Of a stretch of DNA of 64,000 nt, positions 17,795 to 27,199 are shown in pieces. A program made the translations under genes and the position numbers. The notes under the pieces are model-generated. The model was given only the letters and a program-made list of their open reading frames with translations. It searched no databases and was not told the DNA's origin. Within the stretch, counting starts at the first letter, position 1; every line of letters starts with the position of its first letter. This DNA is from Candidatus Pedobacter colombiensis (GTDB lineage Bacteria > Bacteroidota > Bacteroidia > Sphingobacteriales > Sphingobacteriaceae): NCBI GenBank assembly GCA_029202485.1, contig CP119313.1, forward strand, positions 3,224,001 through 3,288,000, written 5' to 3'.

Positions 17795-20700
17795 TTATAT
17801 GATGATCTTTATACAAGTTCCCGTCTTATCGGATTCAACAGCTATGCTTCCCTTCCATCGCGTAACCCGACTACTTAGATTTTTAAGGCCATTACGATGT
17901 GTTTTAGCCTGTTTATCAAAACCTTTCCCATTGTCATGCACCAACATAACCAGTTGATGTTGCTGAAACCACATTTCAACCTCTACTTCGGTTGCTTCTG
18001 AATGCTTGTTGATGTTATTGATGAGCTCTTTATAGATCAGAAAAATATCCCTTCTCTTTTCCATGTTCAACCTGGTTATACCAGCCTGTTCGATCAGTTT
18101 TATTGTATAATGGACACGACTATTTTCAAACACTTCTGCGGCGTAACGACGCATCCGACTAAAGGTTTCCTCCCAGTTGTCATTTTGTGTATTTACACTC
18201 CAAATGATGTCATCGAGAGATTGACTGGAAGCTTGCACTTCTTCAGAGATCCGGTCCAAGAATGTATTGGCCCGGGCAGGATTTTCAAGGCTATTTTTAG
18301 AAAGTTCAGCTAGTATATTGATGTTAGACAAAGTAGAGCCAATATCATCATGCAGGTCTGTAGCTATCCTTTGTCGGATTTGAACCAGTTTAAATACCTG
18401 AGCAATTCTATAGCGGTACAAAGTATAGATTAAGCCGATAAACAGCAAAACAAGCAACAGAATAAACCACCATTTCTCCCAGAAAGGCCCTTTAATATTT
18501 ACACTTATTTTCGCTATTTTACCTTCGGTAACGCCTCTTTTGGTATACTTAACCTGAAAACTATATTTCCCTGTAGGTACATTTGAATAAGAAACGTAAT
18601 TCCTTTGATTTCCATCTATCCAATTTTTGTCATAGCCTTCCAGCTTATAATAATAATGCCGGGGGGAAGAGAAAAAATCCAGCGCGGCAAAATTGAAAGC
18701 AACAGAATGGTTCTTATAGTTAAGTTTGATTACTTTTTTAAAGGCGGCAGCCGTATCACCTTCAACAGGTTCATTGTCTACCAATATTTTAGTAAAAACG
18801 ACAGGTATTGCCTTGCTTTCTTCTTTAAATTTTGCCGGATCGAACAGATTTAATCCATTGATTCCACCAAACAGCAACATCCCATTGGGCGCTTTGAAGT
18901 AAGCTCCCGTATTAAATTCATTGCTTTGCAAGCCCTGTACAGAGACATAGTTCGTAAATTGAGAAGGTCTGGCTTTATTTCTCAGCACATCCGGACTAAA
19001 ACGACTAAGGCCTTTATTGGTACTTACCCACAAATATCCCCTGGCATCGGATAAAATTCCATAAATCGTATTATTAGGCAGCCCCTCCTTTTCTGTCAGC
19101 AATTGAGTTTTACCACTTAATCGGTTGTAGGCCAGTATCCCCTTGCCACCAGTCCCGATCCATAATACGGATTGATGGTAGTAAAGACATTTAATTGTAA
19201 TGCGCTTGCTAAAAAAGGCATTCAACCCCCTTGAATTGATAGGGTAAAAAGTTCTGGTTATGGTATTAAAAAGCTGAATACCGGTCTTCTCAAATGCAAT
19301 ACAAAGCGTACTGTCATCTACAGAAACAATAGCACGAATGGCATCTACACTTCCTTGATTGCCGGGTTTATACTGGCCAATAATCCCGTTTTGTTTGTCC
19401 ATCAAGCAAAGGCCACTACTTCCGCTACCGACCCAGATTTTATCTCCGGCAGTTGGATACATACACCAAACGGTTCCATCCGGCATATTTAATTTGGATA
19501 CCGAACCTGGGTGAAACCTTTTTATGATCTGTTCTTTTTTGGAGTCCCAGAGGATTAGACCATTGCCCTGCGTCCCTATCCACAATATGTCTTTCTTATC
19601 GTAAAAAAGAGAAACGATCCGATCCGGGTTATAAATGTTTTTCTGGTAAGAGGGTAGCTCCCAGGTTTTGTATTCGGATTTTTGATAGTTGATCCGTGTT
19701 AAGCCCTTGTTGGTCGTGCCCGCCCAGATATTCCCCCTTTTATCAGTAGTAATGGACCTGACCAATGCAATTTCCACTTTTTCAGGAACAGTTTGATTGT
19801 TGAACAAGATAAAATTATTCCTGTTTGCATTAAAATAACTCAGTCCCCCACCATCAGTACCTATCCATATTCCTTTATCTTTATCCTGTTTAATAGAAAG
19901 GATATCATTAAAGGGGATGGATGATGGATTTCTTTTGTCGTTAACAAACTGACCTATCTCTTCTTCCTTTGGATCAATGATGAACAGACCTTTGCCATAG
20001 GTTCCAATCCACAATTTCCCCTTATCCTCGGAAAAAATAGCCTCAATAACCAAATCTGCTGGAAACCGAACAGTGGAAAAACCTCTAAATTGCCCGAAAT
20101 GCACCTCATTCTTCTTTTTGAAAAACAGACCGCCGCCCAAACTGCCAAGCCAAAGATTACCTTCTTTATCTTCAGTGAGGCAGCTATATACCAATCCCGT
20201 TTTTAATTCATCTGCTTTGACAGATAGGTTAAGGATTTGGTCTCCATCAAGATATCCCACACTGCTCCCTACTACCCATAACCGCTGCTGTTGATCTTTA
20301 AACAACATATTGACTGCTGACCTGGGCATACCTGGCTGGATATCTATTTCCCTGTCAATTTGATCAGTTTTACAATTGTAAAGCAATAGTTTTCCATTTT
20401 CAGTGCCTATCCAGAGTTTTTCATTTTTCTCTTGAAGAACACAAGTAATGACTAGCCTGACTTTACCAGCATAAACAGGCACAGATTGAAAGGTATTATT
20501 AATCAAACTAAATCGCTCTAAATAACCACCTTTAGCAATGATCCAAAAAGATTGGTTCAGTCCTGGCACAATCTTTCCAAGCCTGCTATTGGTACCTGAA
20601 GTAAGATCATCAAATCTTTTATCCAGCACTAAGAAATCTTTCCCATCATAGCGGTTTAAACCATCTTGCGTGGCAAGCCATACAAAGCCTTTGGTATCCA

Positions 20701-20830
20701 TAGCAATATCAACTACAGAGCTTTGTGATAAACCTTCATTCAGACTGATATTATGAAATGAAACAGCGGTATACTGTGCAGATGCAAATATACCTTGAAG
20801 TAAAAAAGCATAAGTCAGCAGACCTTTCAC
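17795..20830 (-). CDS. Two-component sensor histidine kinase with propeller (Reg_prop), Y_Y_Y and HisKA_3 domains
   Basis: After a signal peptide (ending IFASAQYT), the periplasmic part carries about fourteen propeller repeats with the motif DGLNRYDG and (L)WIGT.G.G(L). A Y_Y_Y domain follows (YYYKLEGYDKNW, around 720-780), then one transmembrane helix (about 785-803). The cytoplasmic part has a HisKA_3 dimerisation domain with phospho-acceptor His827 in DLHDDIGS and a HATPase_c domain (NINKHSEA, HDNGKGF). This is the full-length separate-kinase form, not the hybrid form that controls many glycan loci. It pairs with the LuxR-type regulator downstream. The ligand is unknown. Confidence 0.93.
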   Translation of the reverse strand: MKGLLTYAFLLQGIFASAQYTAVSFHNISLNEGLSQSSVVDIAMDTKGFVWLATQDGLNRYDGKDFLVLDKRFDDLTSGTNSRLGKIVPGLNQSFWIIAKGGYLERFSLINNTFQSVPVYAGKVRLVITCVLQEKNEKLWIGTENGKLLLYNCKTDQIDREIDIQPGMPRSAVNMLFKDQQQRLWVVGSSVGYLDGDQILNLSVKADELKTGLVYSCLTEDKEGNLWLGSLGGGLFFKKKNEVHFGQFRGFSTVRFPADLVIEAIFSEDKGKLWIGTYGKGLFIIDPKEEEIGQFVNDKRNPSSIPFNDILSIKQDKDKGIWIGTDGGGLSYFNANRNNFILFNNQTVPEKVEIALVRSITTDKRGNIWAGTTNKGLTRINYQKSEYKTWELPSYQKNIYNPDRIVSLFYDKKDILWIGTQGNGLILWDSKKEQIIKRFHPGSVSKLNMPDGTVWCMYPTAGDKIWVGSGSSGLCLMDKQNGIIGQYKPGNQGSVDAIRAIVSVDDSTLCIAFEKTGIQLFNTITRTFYPINSRGLNAFFSKRITIKCLYYHQSVLWIGTGGKGILAYNRLSGKTQLLTEKEGLPNNTIYGILSDARGYLWVSTNKGLSRFSPDVLRNKARPSQFTNYVSVQGLQSNEFNTGAYFKAPNGMLLFGGINGLNLFDPAKFKEESKAIPVVFTKILVDNEPVEGDTAAAFKKVIKLNYKNHSVAFNFAALDFFSSPRHYYYKLEGYDKNWIDGNQRNYVSYSNVPTGKYSFQVKYTKRGVTEGKIAKISVNIKGPFWEKWWFILLLVLLFIGLIYTLYRYRIAQVFKLVQIRQRIATDLHDDIGSTLSNINILAELSKNSLENPARANTFLDRISEEVQASSQSLDDIIWSVNTQNDNWEETFSRMRRYAAEVFENSRVHYTIKLIEQAGITRLNMEKRRDIFLIYKELINNINKHSEATEVEVEMWFQQHQLVMLVHDNGKGFDKQAKTHRNGLKNLSSRVTRWKGSIAVESDKTGTCIKIII

Positions 20831-21073
20831 AATTTTCTATTTATTTCAATAAAATCTGATTTAAATTAAATATAACGTTTTAATAACCAAGATTTTTTAA
20901 AAAACAATAAACTCGTAAATAGTGAATCCATAAAGAACGTTCAAAATTAAGAGAAAGCTCAAGATAAAAATAATTTGTATGCAAAATATCAAGTATCGTC
21001 CTTCAACAAGAATATCAATTAATTTTTACATATTTGCTATAACCAACCAAATAACCACGTTATTAATGCTCAT

Positions 21074-21688
21074 ATGACTTCTGTCCACAAACAACTATTT
21101 AGCATTCTATTAAGTTTATTGGCACTTGTAATTGCTTGTAACAGATGTCAGAGAATAACAGCCAGAAATGATGCAAAGACTTGGGATACGCAGCTGGAAA
21201 AACAAATGACTGATGTATTCTATACTCAAGCCGGAACAATTACAAAGAGTGAAAAGGCGAGACGTGCTTATGCCGACTGCTGTCTATCTAAAATGAAAGA
21301 AATGTTTCCTAAAGGGATTTCCAATCTTGATAAAGAGATGACCGACAGTATGAAGGTTTCTGTGATGAAAATGGGTGCAGAATGTGCGGGGGTGCTGCAG
21401 CATAATGTAAATATTTGGGAACCTGATGCTAAAAACCAATTGAACCTGCAGCTATATGCCCTGGATGAAATAAAGATGCTGCCCCCTGAAATGAAAAAGG
21501 AGTATGTTGACTGCATTTCTTTTAAAGTCACAGCAGAATTCCCTAACGGACTTAAAGAAAATGAAGGCAAAGAAGGGCTTCAAAAGTTCATCAACAAAGC
21601 CCGTAAAGAATGTATAGAGATGATAGGCAGAAAATATGCTGTTCCAAAATCAAAAAAACAATCCAAAAGGGATAATATCAAGCCTTAA
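21074..21688 (+). CDS. Putative lipoprotein with an internally duplicated Cys-containing module
   Basis: A signal peptide ending ALVIACN suggests lipid anchoring. Two similar segments follow: one reads RAYADCCLSKMKEMFPKG with a later AEC, the other KEYVDCISFKVTAEFPNG with a later KEC. They therefore share the pattern Y.DC...K....FP.G then EC, and the Cys pairs may form one disulfide per module. No known family is recognised. It stands alone between the propeller kinase gene (divergent) and the LytS-type kinase gene (262 nt downstream), with no visible terminator. Confidence 0.6.
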   Translation: MTSVHKQLFSILLSLLALVIACNRCQRITARNDAKTWDTQLEKQMTDVFYTQAGTITKSEKARRAYADCCLSKMKEMFPKGISNLDKEMTDSMKVSVMKMGAECAGVLQHNVNIWEPDAKNQLNLQLYALDEIKMLPPEMKKEYVDCISFKVTAEFPNGLKENEGKEGLQKFINKARKECIEMIGRKYAVPKSKKQSKRDNIKP

Positions 21689-21949
21689 ATTGAAACACCA
21701 AACACTGGTAAACTCAATATTATATTAGCTTTACTAATAACCTTCGGCGAAAAACCAGGTCGCTGAAAACTCCAAAATTTCAGGTAATTGAATGCTCGTC
21801 AATATACCCGTTCAAATCAGTTAAGTTTCGCTGTAAACAGATTCAACTCTAAAGAAGCAATATTCCAGATAAAGCTGATCGCTTTCAAATTGTATATTTT
21901 TATTTTCGTGTATTTGTCAGAGGTTTAAAGCATATTTAAAAACTTAAAC

Positions 21950-23572
21950 ATGAAAGTAATATTTAACATTTTAGTTTTGTGCCTCTGGTTCAGCTTTTGT
22001 AATGGTCAGAATGAAACACCAGTAGTTGATGTATATGGGCAACCTGTAAATTATCGTGTCAGTGCATTGTCCTCTAATATTCCTCTTTTCCTAGCCACCG
22101 ACAAAAACACAAAATCGATAAATCCATTTAATCCAATACCTAACGTTCCTCTAGGCAGTTTAACTTTCCTGGAAGGAGCCCAGAAAATTTTACTAACTGC
22201 ACTTGTAAGAAAGGACAGTTTAAGTTATTACCGCTATTCCGTTTTTGAAAACGATACCACACTGATCAGATCTAATGAAAAGTTGAGTGTGATTGATTTC
22301 GTTTGGAATGAACGAAGTGATTATCCGGGATACCTGACCATGAAACTGGAACTTCCCAATGTGGTTAATAAAAAATTTACTATTAAAATATTCAGATATC
22401 CTGAAGGAAGTAAGGTGACTACATTAATGATCTATAACAAACGCTTCGAACAGGCTAAGTGTAAGCGTATCTTTTTGCAAGAACAGGGCAAAAGAATAAA
22501 AACACAAATCACGGAAAACTTATACACTGTAGATAATAAACCTTTGAAAAACGACACTGCCTTCAGAATTAGGAATCAAACCCAAGGCATTCGTATTATC
22601 ATGCAAAAAACAGATTTAGATTTTGCTTATCAACTTATCCTGAAAAACAAAGTTAATGGAAAAGAGAACATCCGGTTTCTTTCTAATAACTGGAGTTATG
22701 AAAGTGGAAATCCTGGCTATTTTATTCCTACGGATTACTTTCTGACACCTGGGGAGTATAGACTTTCCATAATACCATATATAGGTTCAAATGGCCATAA
22801 CCTTAGACCAATTGAAAATAAATCCTTCAACATGTCATTCATGGTCTTGCCTCCACCTATCACATATTCTATCCAGGAAGTTATTTTAAGTTTGCTAGCA
22901 CTTTTATTGCTTGGCAGCATCCTGATCTTCCTGATCCGGAAAAACACCAGAAAAAAACTAACTATTTCAAGGCATCAGGCGGCAGCAGCAGAAACCGAGT
23001 TGGAAAATGTGCGCGCTAGGCTCAATCCACATTTTGTCTTCAACGCCTTGGGAGGAATTCAAAACCTGATTAACAAAAATGAGATTGCATCTGCTAATTC
23101 GTATCTCAGTAAGTTTGCGAGACTAACCAGGCGTATTCTAAATGAAGAGGCAAAAATCAGTCTAAAGGATGAAATTGAACTACTGGAAGATTATATTGCT
23201 ATGGAACAATTGCGTTTTCCATTTAAGTATAAAATACAGGTGAATGATGAATTGAATAGCTATACTGAAATCCCCACTATGCTTATACAACCTTTTGTAG
23301 AAAATGCGGTTAAACATGCTATTGCACCACTAAAGGGAAAAGGTGAAATTGCCCTTAACTTTTATAAAGAAGAGAATAACTTGTTAATTACCATAGCTGA
23401 CAATGGCGTTGGTTTTACGGTAGACCAGGAGGATGGTGGATTAGGGCTTAAACTGACTAAAAAAAGAATATCTTTATTAAATGATCTTTATCATGAATGC
23501 CCCATTTTTCTGACAATAGAGTCAGGCTTATCTGGAACAACCATTAAGATCACTTTATCCCAATGGCTGTAA
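21950..23572 (+). CDS. LytS-type sensor histidine kinase
   Basis: A signal peptide and a periplasmic beta-rich domain of about 280 residues precede one transmembrane helix (about 305-328, VILSLLALLLLGSILIFLI) and a coiled linker. The His_kinase domain has the phospho-acceptor His361 in RLNPHFVFN. The ATPase part follows with PTMLIQPFVENAVKHAI (N box) and ADNGVGF. This is the LytS/YehU-type architecture that partners LytTR regulators. The partner gene starts 3 nt after the stop codon, showing translational coupling. Confidence 0.93.
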   Translation: MKVIFNILVLCLWFSFCNGQNETPVVDVYGQPVNYRVSALSSNIPLFLATDKNTKSINPFNPIPNVPLGSLTFLEGAQKILLTALVRKDSLSYYRYSVFENDTTLIRSNEKLSVIDFVWNERSDYPGYLTMKLELPNVVNKKFTIKIFRYPEGSKVTTLMIYNKRFEQAKCKRIFLQEQGKRIKTQITENLYTVDNKPLKNDTAFRIRNQTQGIRIIMQKTDLDFAYQLILKNKVNGKENIRFLSNNWSYESGNPGYFIPTDYFLTPGEYRLSIIPYIGSNGHNLRPIENKSFNMSFMVLPPPITYSIQEVILSLLALLLLGSILIFLIRKNTRKKLTISRHQAAAAETELENVRARLNPHFVFNALGGIQNLINKNEIASANSYLSKFARLTRRILNEEAKISLKDEIELLEDYIAMEQLRFPFKYKIQVNDELNSYTEIPTMLIQPFVENAVKHAIAPLKGKGEIALNFYKEENNLLITIADNGVGFTVDQEDGGLGLKLTKKRISLLNDLYHECPIFLTIESGLSGTTIKITLSQWL

Positions 23573-23575
23573 TTT

Positions 23576-24328
23576 ATGAAAGCATTATTAATTGATGATG
23601 AACATTCCAACAATGAAAACCTCATTTCCTTACTCCGTAAATATTGTCCAGCAATCCATGTCATGGCAGCTGCTACAGATCTGAATATGGCCTTTGATTT
23701 AATCAATATTCACCAGCCGGACCTACTTTTCCTGGACATACAAATGGGATCTCAAACGGGATTTGATTTGCTAAAACTGGTACCTATGCATAGATTTGAA
23801 GTCATTTTCGTCACTGCCTTTGACAAGTATGGTATCACAGCGATCAAATTTGCAGCGCTGGATTATCTGTTGAAACCAGTGAATATTTCTGAATTGATCC
23901 AAGCCGTCAGTAAAGCAGAAGAAAAGTACAGGGCAAAGGAAAAAAACAAGCAATTGAATTTTCTATTAAACCACATCCAGAATGGGACAAAACAACCTAC
24001 CAAAATTGCACTTCCACAATTGCATGAAATACGTTATGTTACGATTAATGAGATTGTCCGATGCGAATCAGATAATTCTTATACGTTCTTTTACCTGGTC
24101 AATGGTGACCGGATTCTGGTATCTCGCTCCATTAAAGAGTATGCCGACCTATTAAAGTCAATAGGATTTTTACGTACCCACCAAAGTCATCTTGTCAATA
24201 GCATTTTTGTAAAAAGCTGGATAAAGGAGGATGGTGGTGTACTGCTGTTAAGTAACGGAGATAGAATCCCTGTATCCAAGCCCAATAAATCAATGGTACA
24301 GTTAGCACTAAACAGCTATCTGAATTGA
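23576..24328 (+). CDS. LytTR-family response regulator
   Basis: The receiver domain contains D7/D8 in the acidic pocket, phospho-acceptor D54 (LLFLDIQMG), a conserved Thr in FVTAFDKYG and Lys in DYLLKPV. The C-terminal half (about 140-250) is a LytTR DNA-binding domain, with HEIRYVTINEIVRCESDNSYT and RTHQSHLVN as its recognisable strands. It is co-transcribed with the LytS-type kinase. Target promoters are unknown. Confidence 0.95.
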   Translation: MKALLIDDEHSNNENLISLLRKYCPAIHVMAAATDLNMAFDLINIHQPDLLFLDIQMGSQTGFDLLKLVPMHRFEVIFVTAFDKYGITAIKFAALDYLLKPVNISELIQAVSKAEEKYRAKEKNKQLNFLLNHIQNGTKQPTKIALPQLHEIRYVTINEIVRCESDNSYTFFYLVNGDRILVSRSIKEYADLLKSIGFLRTHQSHLVNSIFVKSWIKEDGGVLLLSNGDRIPVSKPNKSMVQLALNSYLN

Positions 24329-24431
24329 TTGTATTTATTTCTATGAAAACCGATCTATCCGCTGTTAGAAACTTATGATAATTTAAAAATGAAAGTTGAA
24401 GGTATTGATCCCGCAATTTATCTTCGAACAT

Positions 24432-24764
24432 TTAACAATAAATTACCTCAACATCGCTAGCATATGAGTAATCAAAAAGCTGTAGTGTAAAGTAATATAT
24501 CATTGCCAAAAATAATTTGTATCGTTGCAGCGAATTTTGGTATTCGTCAATAACCTGCTGAATATTATTCAACTCAATACTAACACTTTGCATACTTTCT
24601 TTACTGTTTAAGTAAGAAAGTTGACTCCTATCGAATTCTATCTCAGTGGCATTTTTATTAAGTAATAAGAGTGAATCCTTGACATGAGCTCTATAGTAGA
24701 TTGCCAAATTCTTTGCTCGGGTGACTTTTAATAGCTCAGTATTCATTGAAATCGAATTACCCAA
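24432..24764 (-). CDS. Hypothetical protein, divergent from the AAA ATPase gene
   Basis: The 110-residue product starts MGNSISMNTELLK; the second Met (24746) is an alternative start. A helical, partly coiled middle (RSQLSYLNSKESMQSVSIELNN) precedes a hydrophobic segment (LFLAMIYYFTLQLF). I recognise no family. The gene points away from the frameshifted ATPase gene, and the 33-bp-period repeats lie between the two start codons, so both may share control. It could also be a chance frame, hence the moderate confidence. Confidence 0.45.
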   Translation of the reverse strand: MGNSISMNTELLKVTRAKNLAIYYRAHVKDSLLLLNKNATEIEFDRSQLSYLNSKESMQSVSIELNNIQQVIDEYQNSLQRYKLFLAMIYYFTLQLFDYSYASDVEVIYC

Positions 24765-24767
24765 AAT

Positions 24768-24852
24768 ACCCTATAAACATTACAAAACAACAGAAAAATA
24801 ACCCTATAAATATTACAAATTTTAAGTAATTTTACCCTATAAATATTACAAA
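24768..24852. repeat. Three direct repeats with exact 33-bp period in a divergent intergenic region
   Basis: The 19-bp unit accctataaaYattacaaa occurs at 24768-24786, 24801-24819 and 24834-24852; copies 2 and 3 are identical and copy 1 differs by one base. The starts are exactly 33 bp apart, close to three helical turns, so all copies face the same side of the DNA. The array fills the gap between a hypothetical gene (minus) and the ATPase gene (plus, ATG at 24866). An operator array is the simplest reading. Confidence 0.8.
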
Positions 24853-24865
24853 ATATATCAAAATC

Positions 24866-26214
24866 ATGTTTAGAAGAGATATTATTGACGAGCTGATTAA
24901 ATGGAAAAACAACCCTGAACGCAAACCATTGTTACTCCGGGGAGCGAGACAAGTCGGTAAAACTACTGTTGTCAATATGTTTTCAGAACATTATGAGCAA
25001 TATATTTACTTAAATTTAGAACAAGCAGATAATTCACTTGATTTTACTGATTAGGCAGAGTTGAGCAACTAACTCAGCAAATATTTTTCCTTTTTAATAA
25101 AGACATAGCCAATTTAAAAAATACATTACTGTTTATAGATGAAATACAGGAAGTACCTGGAGCTTTAAATATGCTTCGTTATTTCTATGAAAAAATACCA
25201 TCCTTAAATGTCATAGCAGCAGGCTCCCTTTTAGAAACAGCAATCAATGGCCAAACGAAAATCCCTGTTGGTCGTGTAGAATACAAAATTCTGAGACCCG
25301 TTTCATTTCATGAATTTTTACTCGCATTAAATGAAAACCAGGCTTCAGTGGCCTTAAAGGAAATGCCCATAAAAGATTTTACGCATTCTAAATTACTTGA
25401 TTTATTTCACACCTATACACTTATAGGTGGGATGCCTGAAGTGATCAGGCATTATATCGCCAATAAAAACCTCCTTACCTTGAGAGAAGTATACCAATCC
25501 TTGATATATTCATACATAGAAGATGTTGAGAAATATGGACGGAATAACAATCTGGTTCAAATCATAAGGCACATTATTAACACCAGTTTCCTTGAAGCAG
25601 GTAACCGCATCAAATTTCAAGGCTTTGGCAACTCAAACTATGGGTCAAGAGAAGTTAGTGAAGGCATGCAAACGCTACAAAAAGTGATGTTGATTCAACT
25701 CGTATACCCAACCACCAGCACCGCTGTTCCTCTCTTGCCAGACAAGAAAAAATCCCCCCGCCTTCATGTACTCGACACCGGAATGTTAAACTTCTTTGCT
25801 GGATTACAAAAAGAACTGATCCTTACAAAGGATATAGACACAGTTTATAAAGGCAAGATTGCAGAACACATTGTGGGACAGGAATTATTAGCTGCAAAAT
25901 ATAATATATTAAATGAATTACATTTTTGGGTAAGAGAAAAGCCAAATTCTACTGCTGAAGTTGATTTTGTGATGTCTTATAATAGCGTAATTATACCTAT
26001 TGAAGTTAAATCTGGCGCAACAGGGACATTAAAGTCTTTACATGCTTTTATGGATGCTACTACACATGCATTCGCCATAAGAATTTATGGAGGTCAATTA
26101 AAAATAGATAAGATAAGCACTTCAAATGGAAAAGAATATACTTTACTAAATTTACCTTTTTACCTAGCAGGAAGAATAGAAAACTATATCGACTGGATGC
26201 AAAAAAGCCTTTAA
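24866..26214 (+). pseudogene. AAA ATPase with DUF4143 domain, frameshifted at about 25051
   Basis: The first frame (24866-25054) encodes an AAA_14-type N-terminus with Walker A GARQVGKT at residues 26-33. It then hits a TAG at 25052. The rest of the protein continues in the -1 frame from 25051 (LGRVEQLTQQIFF), through Walker B TLLFIDEIQ, the YFYEKIPSLNVIAAGSLLE sensor region and a DUF4143 nuclease-like domain (AEVDFVMSYNSVIIPIEVKSG). One missing T restores a product of about 449 residues. No slippery heptamer is present, so a real deletion or sequencing error is likelier than programmed frameshifting. A terminator overlaps its stop. Confidence 0.85.
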
Positions 26215-26236
26215 ATCTTGCGGTTTAAAGGCTTTT
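26203..26236 (+). terminator. Rho-independent terminator of the ATPase gene
   Basis: A 13-bp inverted repeat (AAAAGCCTTTAAA at 26203-26215 and TTTAAAGGCTTTT at 26224-26236) with an 8-nt loop ends in a T run. It overlaps the last codons and stop of the ATPase reading frame. Confidence 0.85.
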
Positions 26237-26821
26237 AATAATGTGTCGGGGTGGCAGGATGCCACACAAACGTTATATATATCTTACTTCCAACTACTTA
26301 TATCCTCCTAAAATATCAGGGTGTAGAATAGGGCATAATTCATTTCAAATCAAATCAACATAAAATGTTTTGTTATCTTGTATAACTATCGTCCGATAGC
26401 AAAGTATAAATAACTACTTATTTGATAGCTCAAAGATAGGTTTTTGATGGCATCTTGCAAAATAAACTTTGAATAAAAATGTTATAAATTTCTAAATGAC
26501 TTTGTATCTTATAGTTTAGTTTTGATACTTTTAGATTCAATACGGTTTTAGTCCCCCCAACTTATCTATAACAGTCTTATTAGCGTCCTTGAGAAGGAAT
26601 ACTTTGAACATTTATAACGATTTCTAGGGGTTATTGAGCCGATTATCTTACCACTAAAAACTTACAAGAGAAATCTACATCTTGAAATTTATTTACTGGT
26701 ATCAGTTTACTATATTTAAGACTTAGATGCTCTGTTATTTCAGCCAAAAAACTATCATGATTCAATACCCAAAATCATTGTATAGTTATTAAAACACGAT
26801 TAAACATCTTTTAGGCAACAA
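26237..26821. other. Gene-poor interval with a tRNA-Pro-like 3' fragment and a decayed ORF
   Basis: No intact gene is seen here. At 26246-26260 the minus strand reads ATCCTGCCACCCCGA, which resembles the 3' end of a bacterial tRNA-Pro, but no cloverleaf accompanies it. At about 26582-26650 the plus strand holds a stop-interrupted coding remnant related to one at 30467-30574. The remainder is AT-rich. Confidence 0.5.
26582..26650 (+). pseudogene. Degraded coding remnant, copy 1
   Basis: The plus-strand frame reads VLEKEYFEHL, a stop, then RFLGVIEPII. It matches the second remnant at 30485-30535 (EREYFEHLDHFLGLIEPII) at both protein and DNA level; about three quarters of bases agree over some 44 bp. 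The parent family is not recognised. Confidence 0.5.
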
Positions 26822-27091
26822 TCAGTTGCTATTTAATGGATAATCCTCTAGTAGTTCAATGGCTTCTTCAATCTCCTGCGGCGTTAGTTCTTTTGTGAGT
26901 TTTTCTTCCATAAGTCTTTGAAGGCGTGACTTGCCATCAGGATTGTGTTCCACTAAGTCAAATACTGTAATAACATGACTAGCGGTCATGGTTGGGTCTA
27001 AAAAACCCGCCACATATACATTTAACACCCTTTCGGTTAATGATCGCATCTCTGGTAGGTCTTTTTGAGTTTTCATTAGTGAAAGATACAA
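26822..27091 (-). CDS. Small hypothetical acidic protein
   Basis: The ORF encodes 89 residues; the Met at position 6 (MKTQKDLPEMRS) is a likely alternative start. It is helical and acidic at the C-terminus (LTPQEIEEAIELLEDYPLN) and contains HNPDGKSRLQRLMEEKL. No family, signal peptide or HTH is recognised. It is divergent from the 27200 gene, and both lie in the accessory region between the frameshifted ATPase and the group II intron. Confidence 0.5.
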   Translation of the reverse strand: MYLSLMKTQKDLPEMRSLTERVLNVYVAGFLDPTMTASHVITVFDLVEHNPDGKSRLQRLMEEKLTKELTPQEIEEAIELLEDYPLNSN

Positions 27092-27199
27092 ACTATTTAA
27101 AGTTAAGCTTTACGGTTTCCCGTAAAATGGATAAATTTTAGATAAAATACATATATGGTCGTTTAATTTCCGTTAAATTTATTATCTAATTCTCTAACG

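Noticed and set aside
25045..25058. Programmed -1 frameshift in the ATPase gene
   Set aside because: There is no X XXY YYZ slippery heptamer and no evident downstream pseudoknot.
26246..26260. A real tRNA-Pro gene
   Set aside because: Only the acceptor/T-arm-like 3' end is present; no anticodon or D arm can be drawn.
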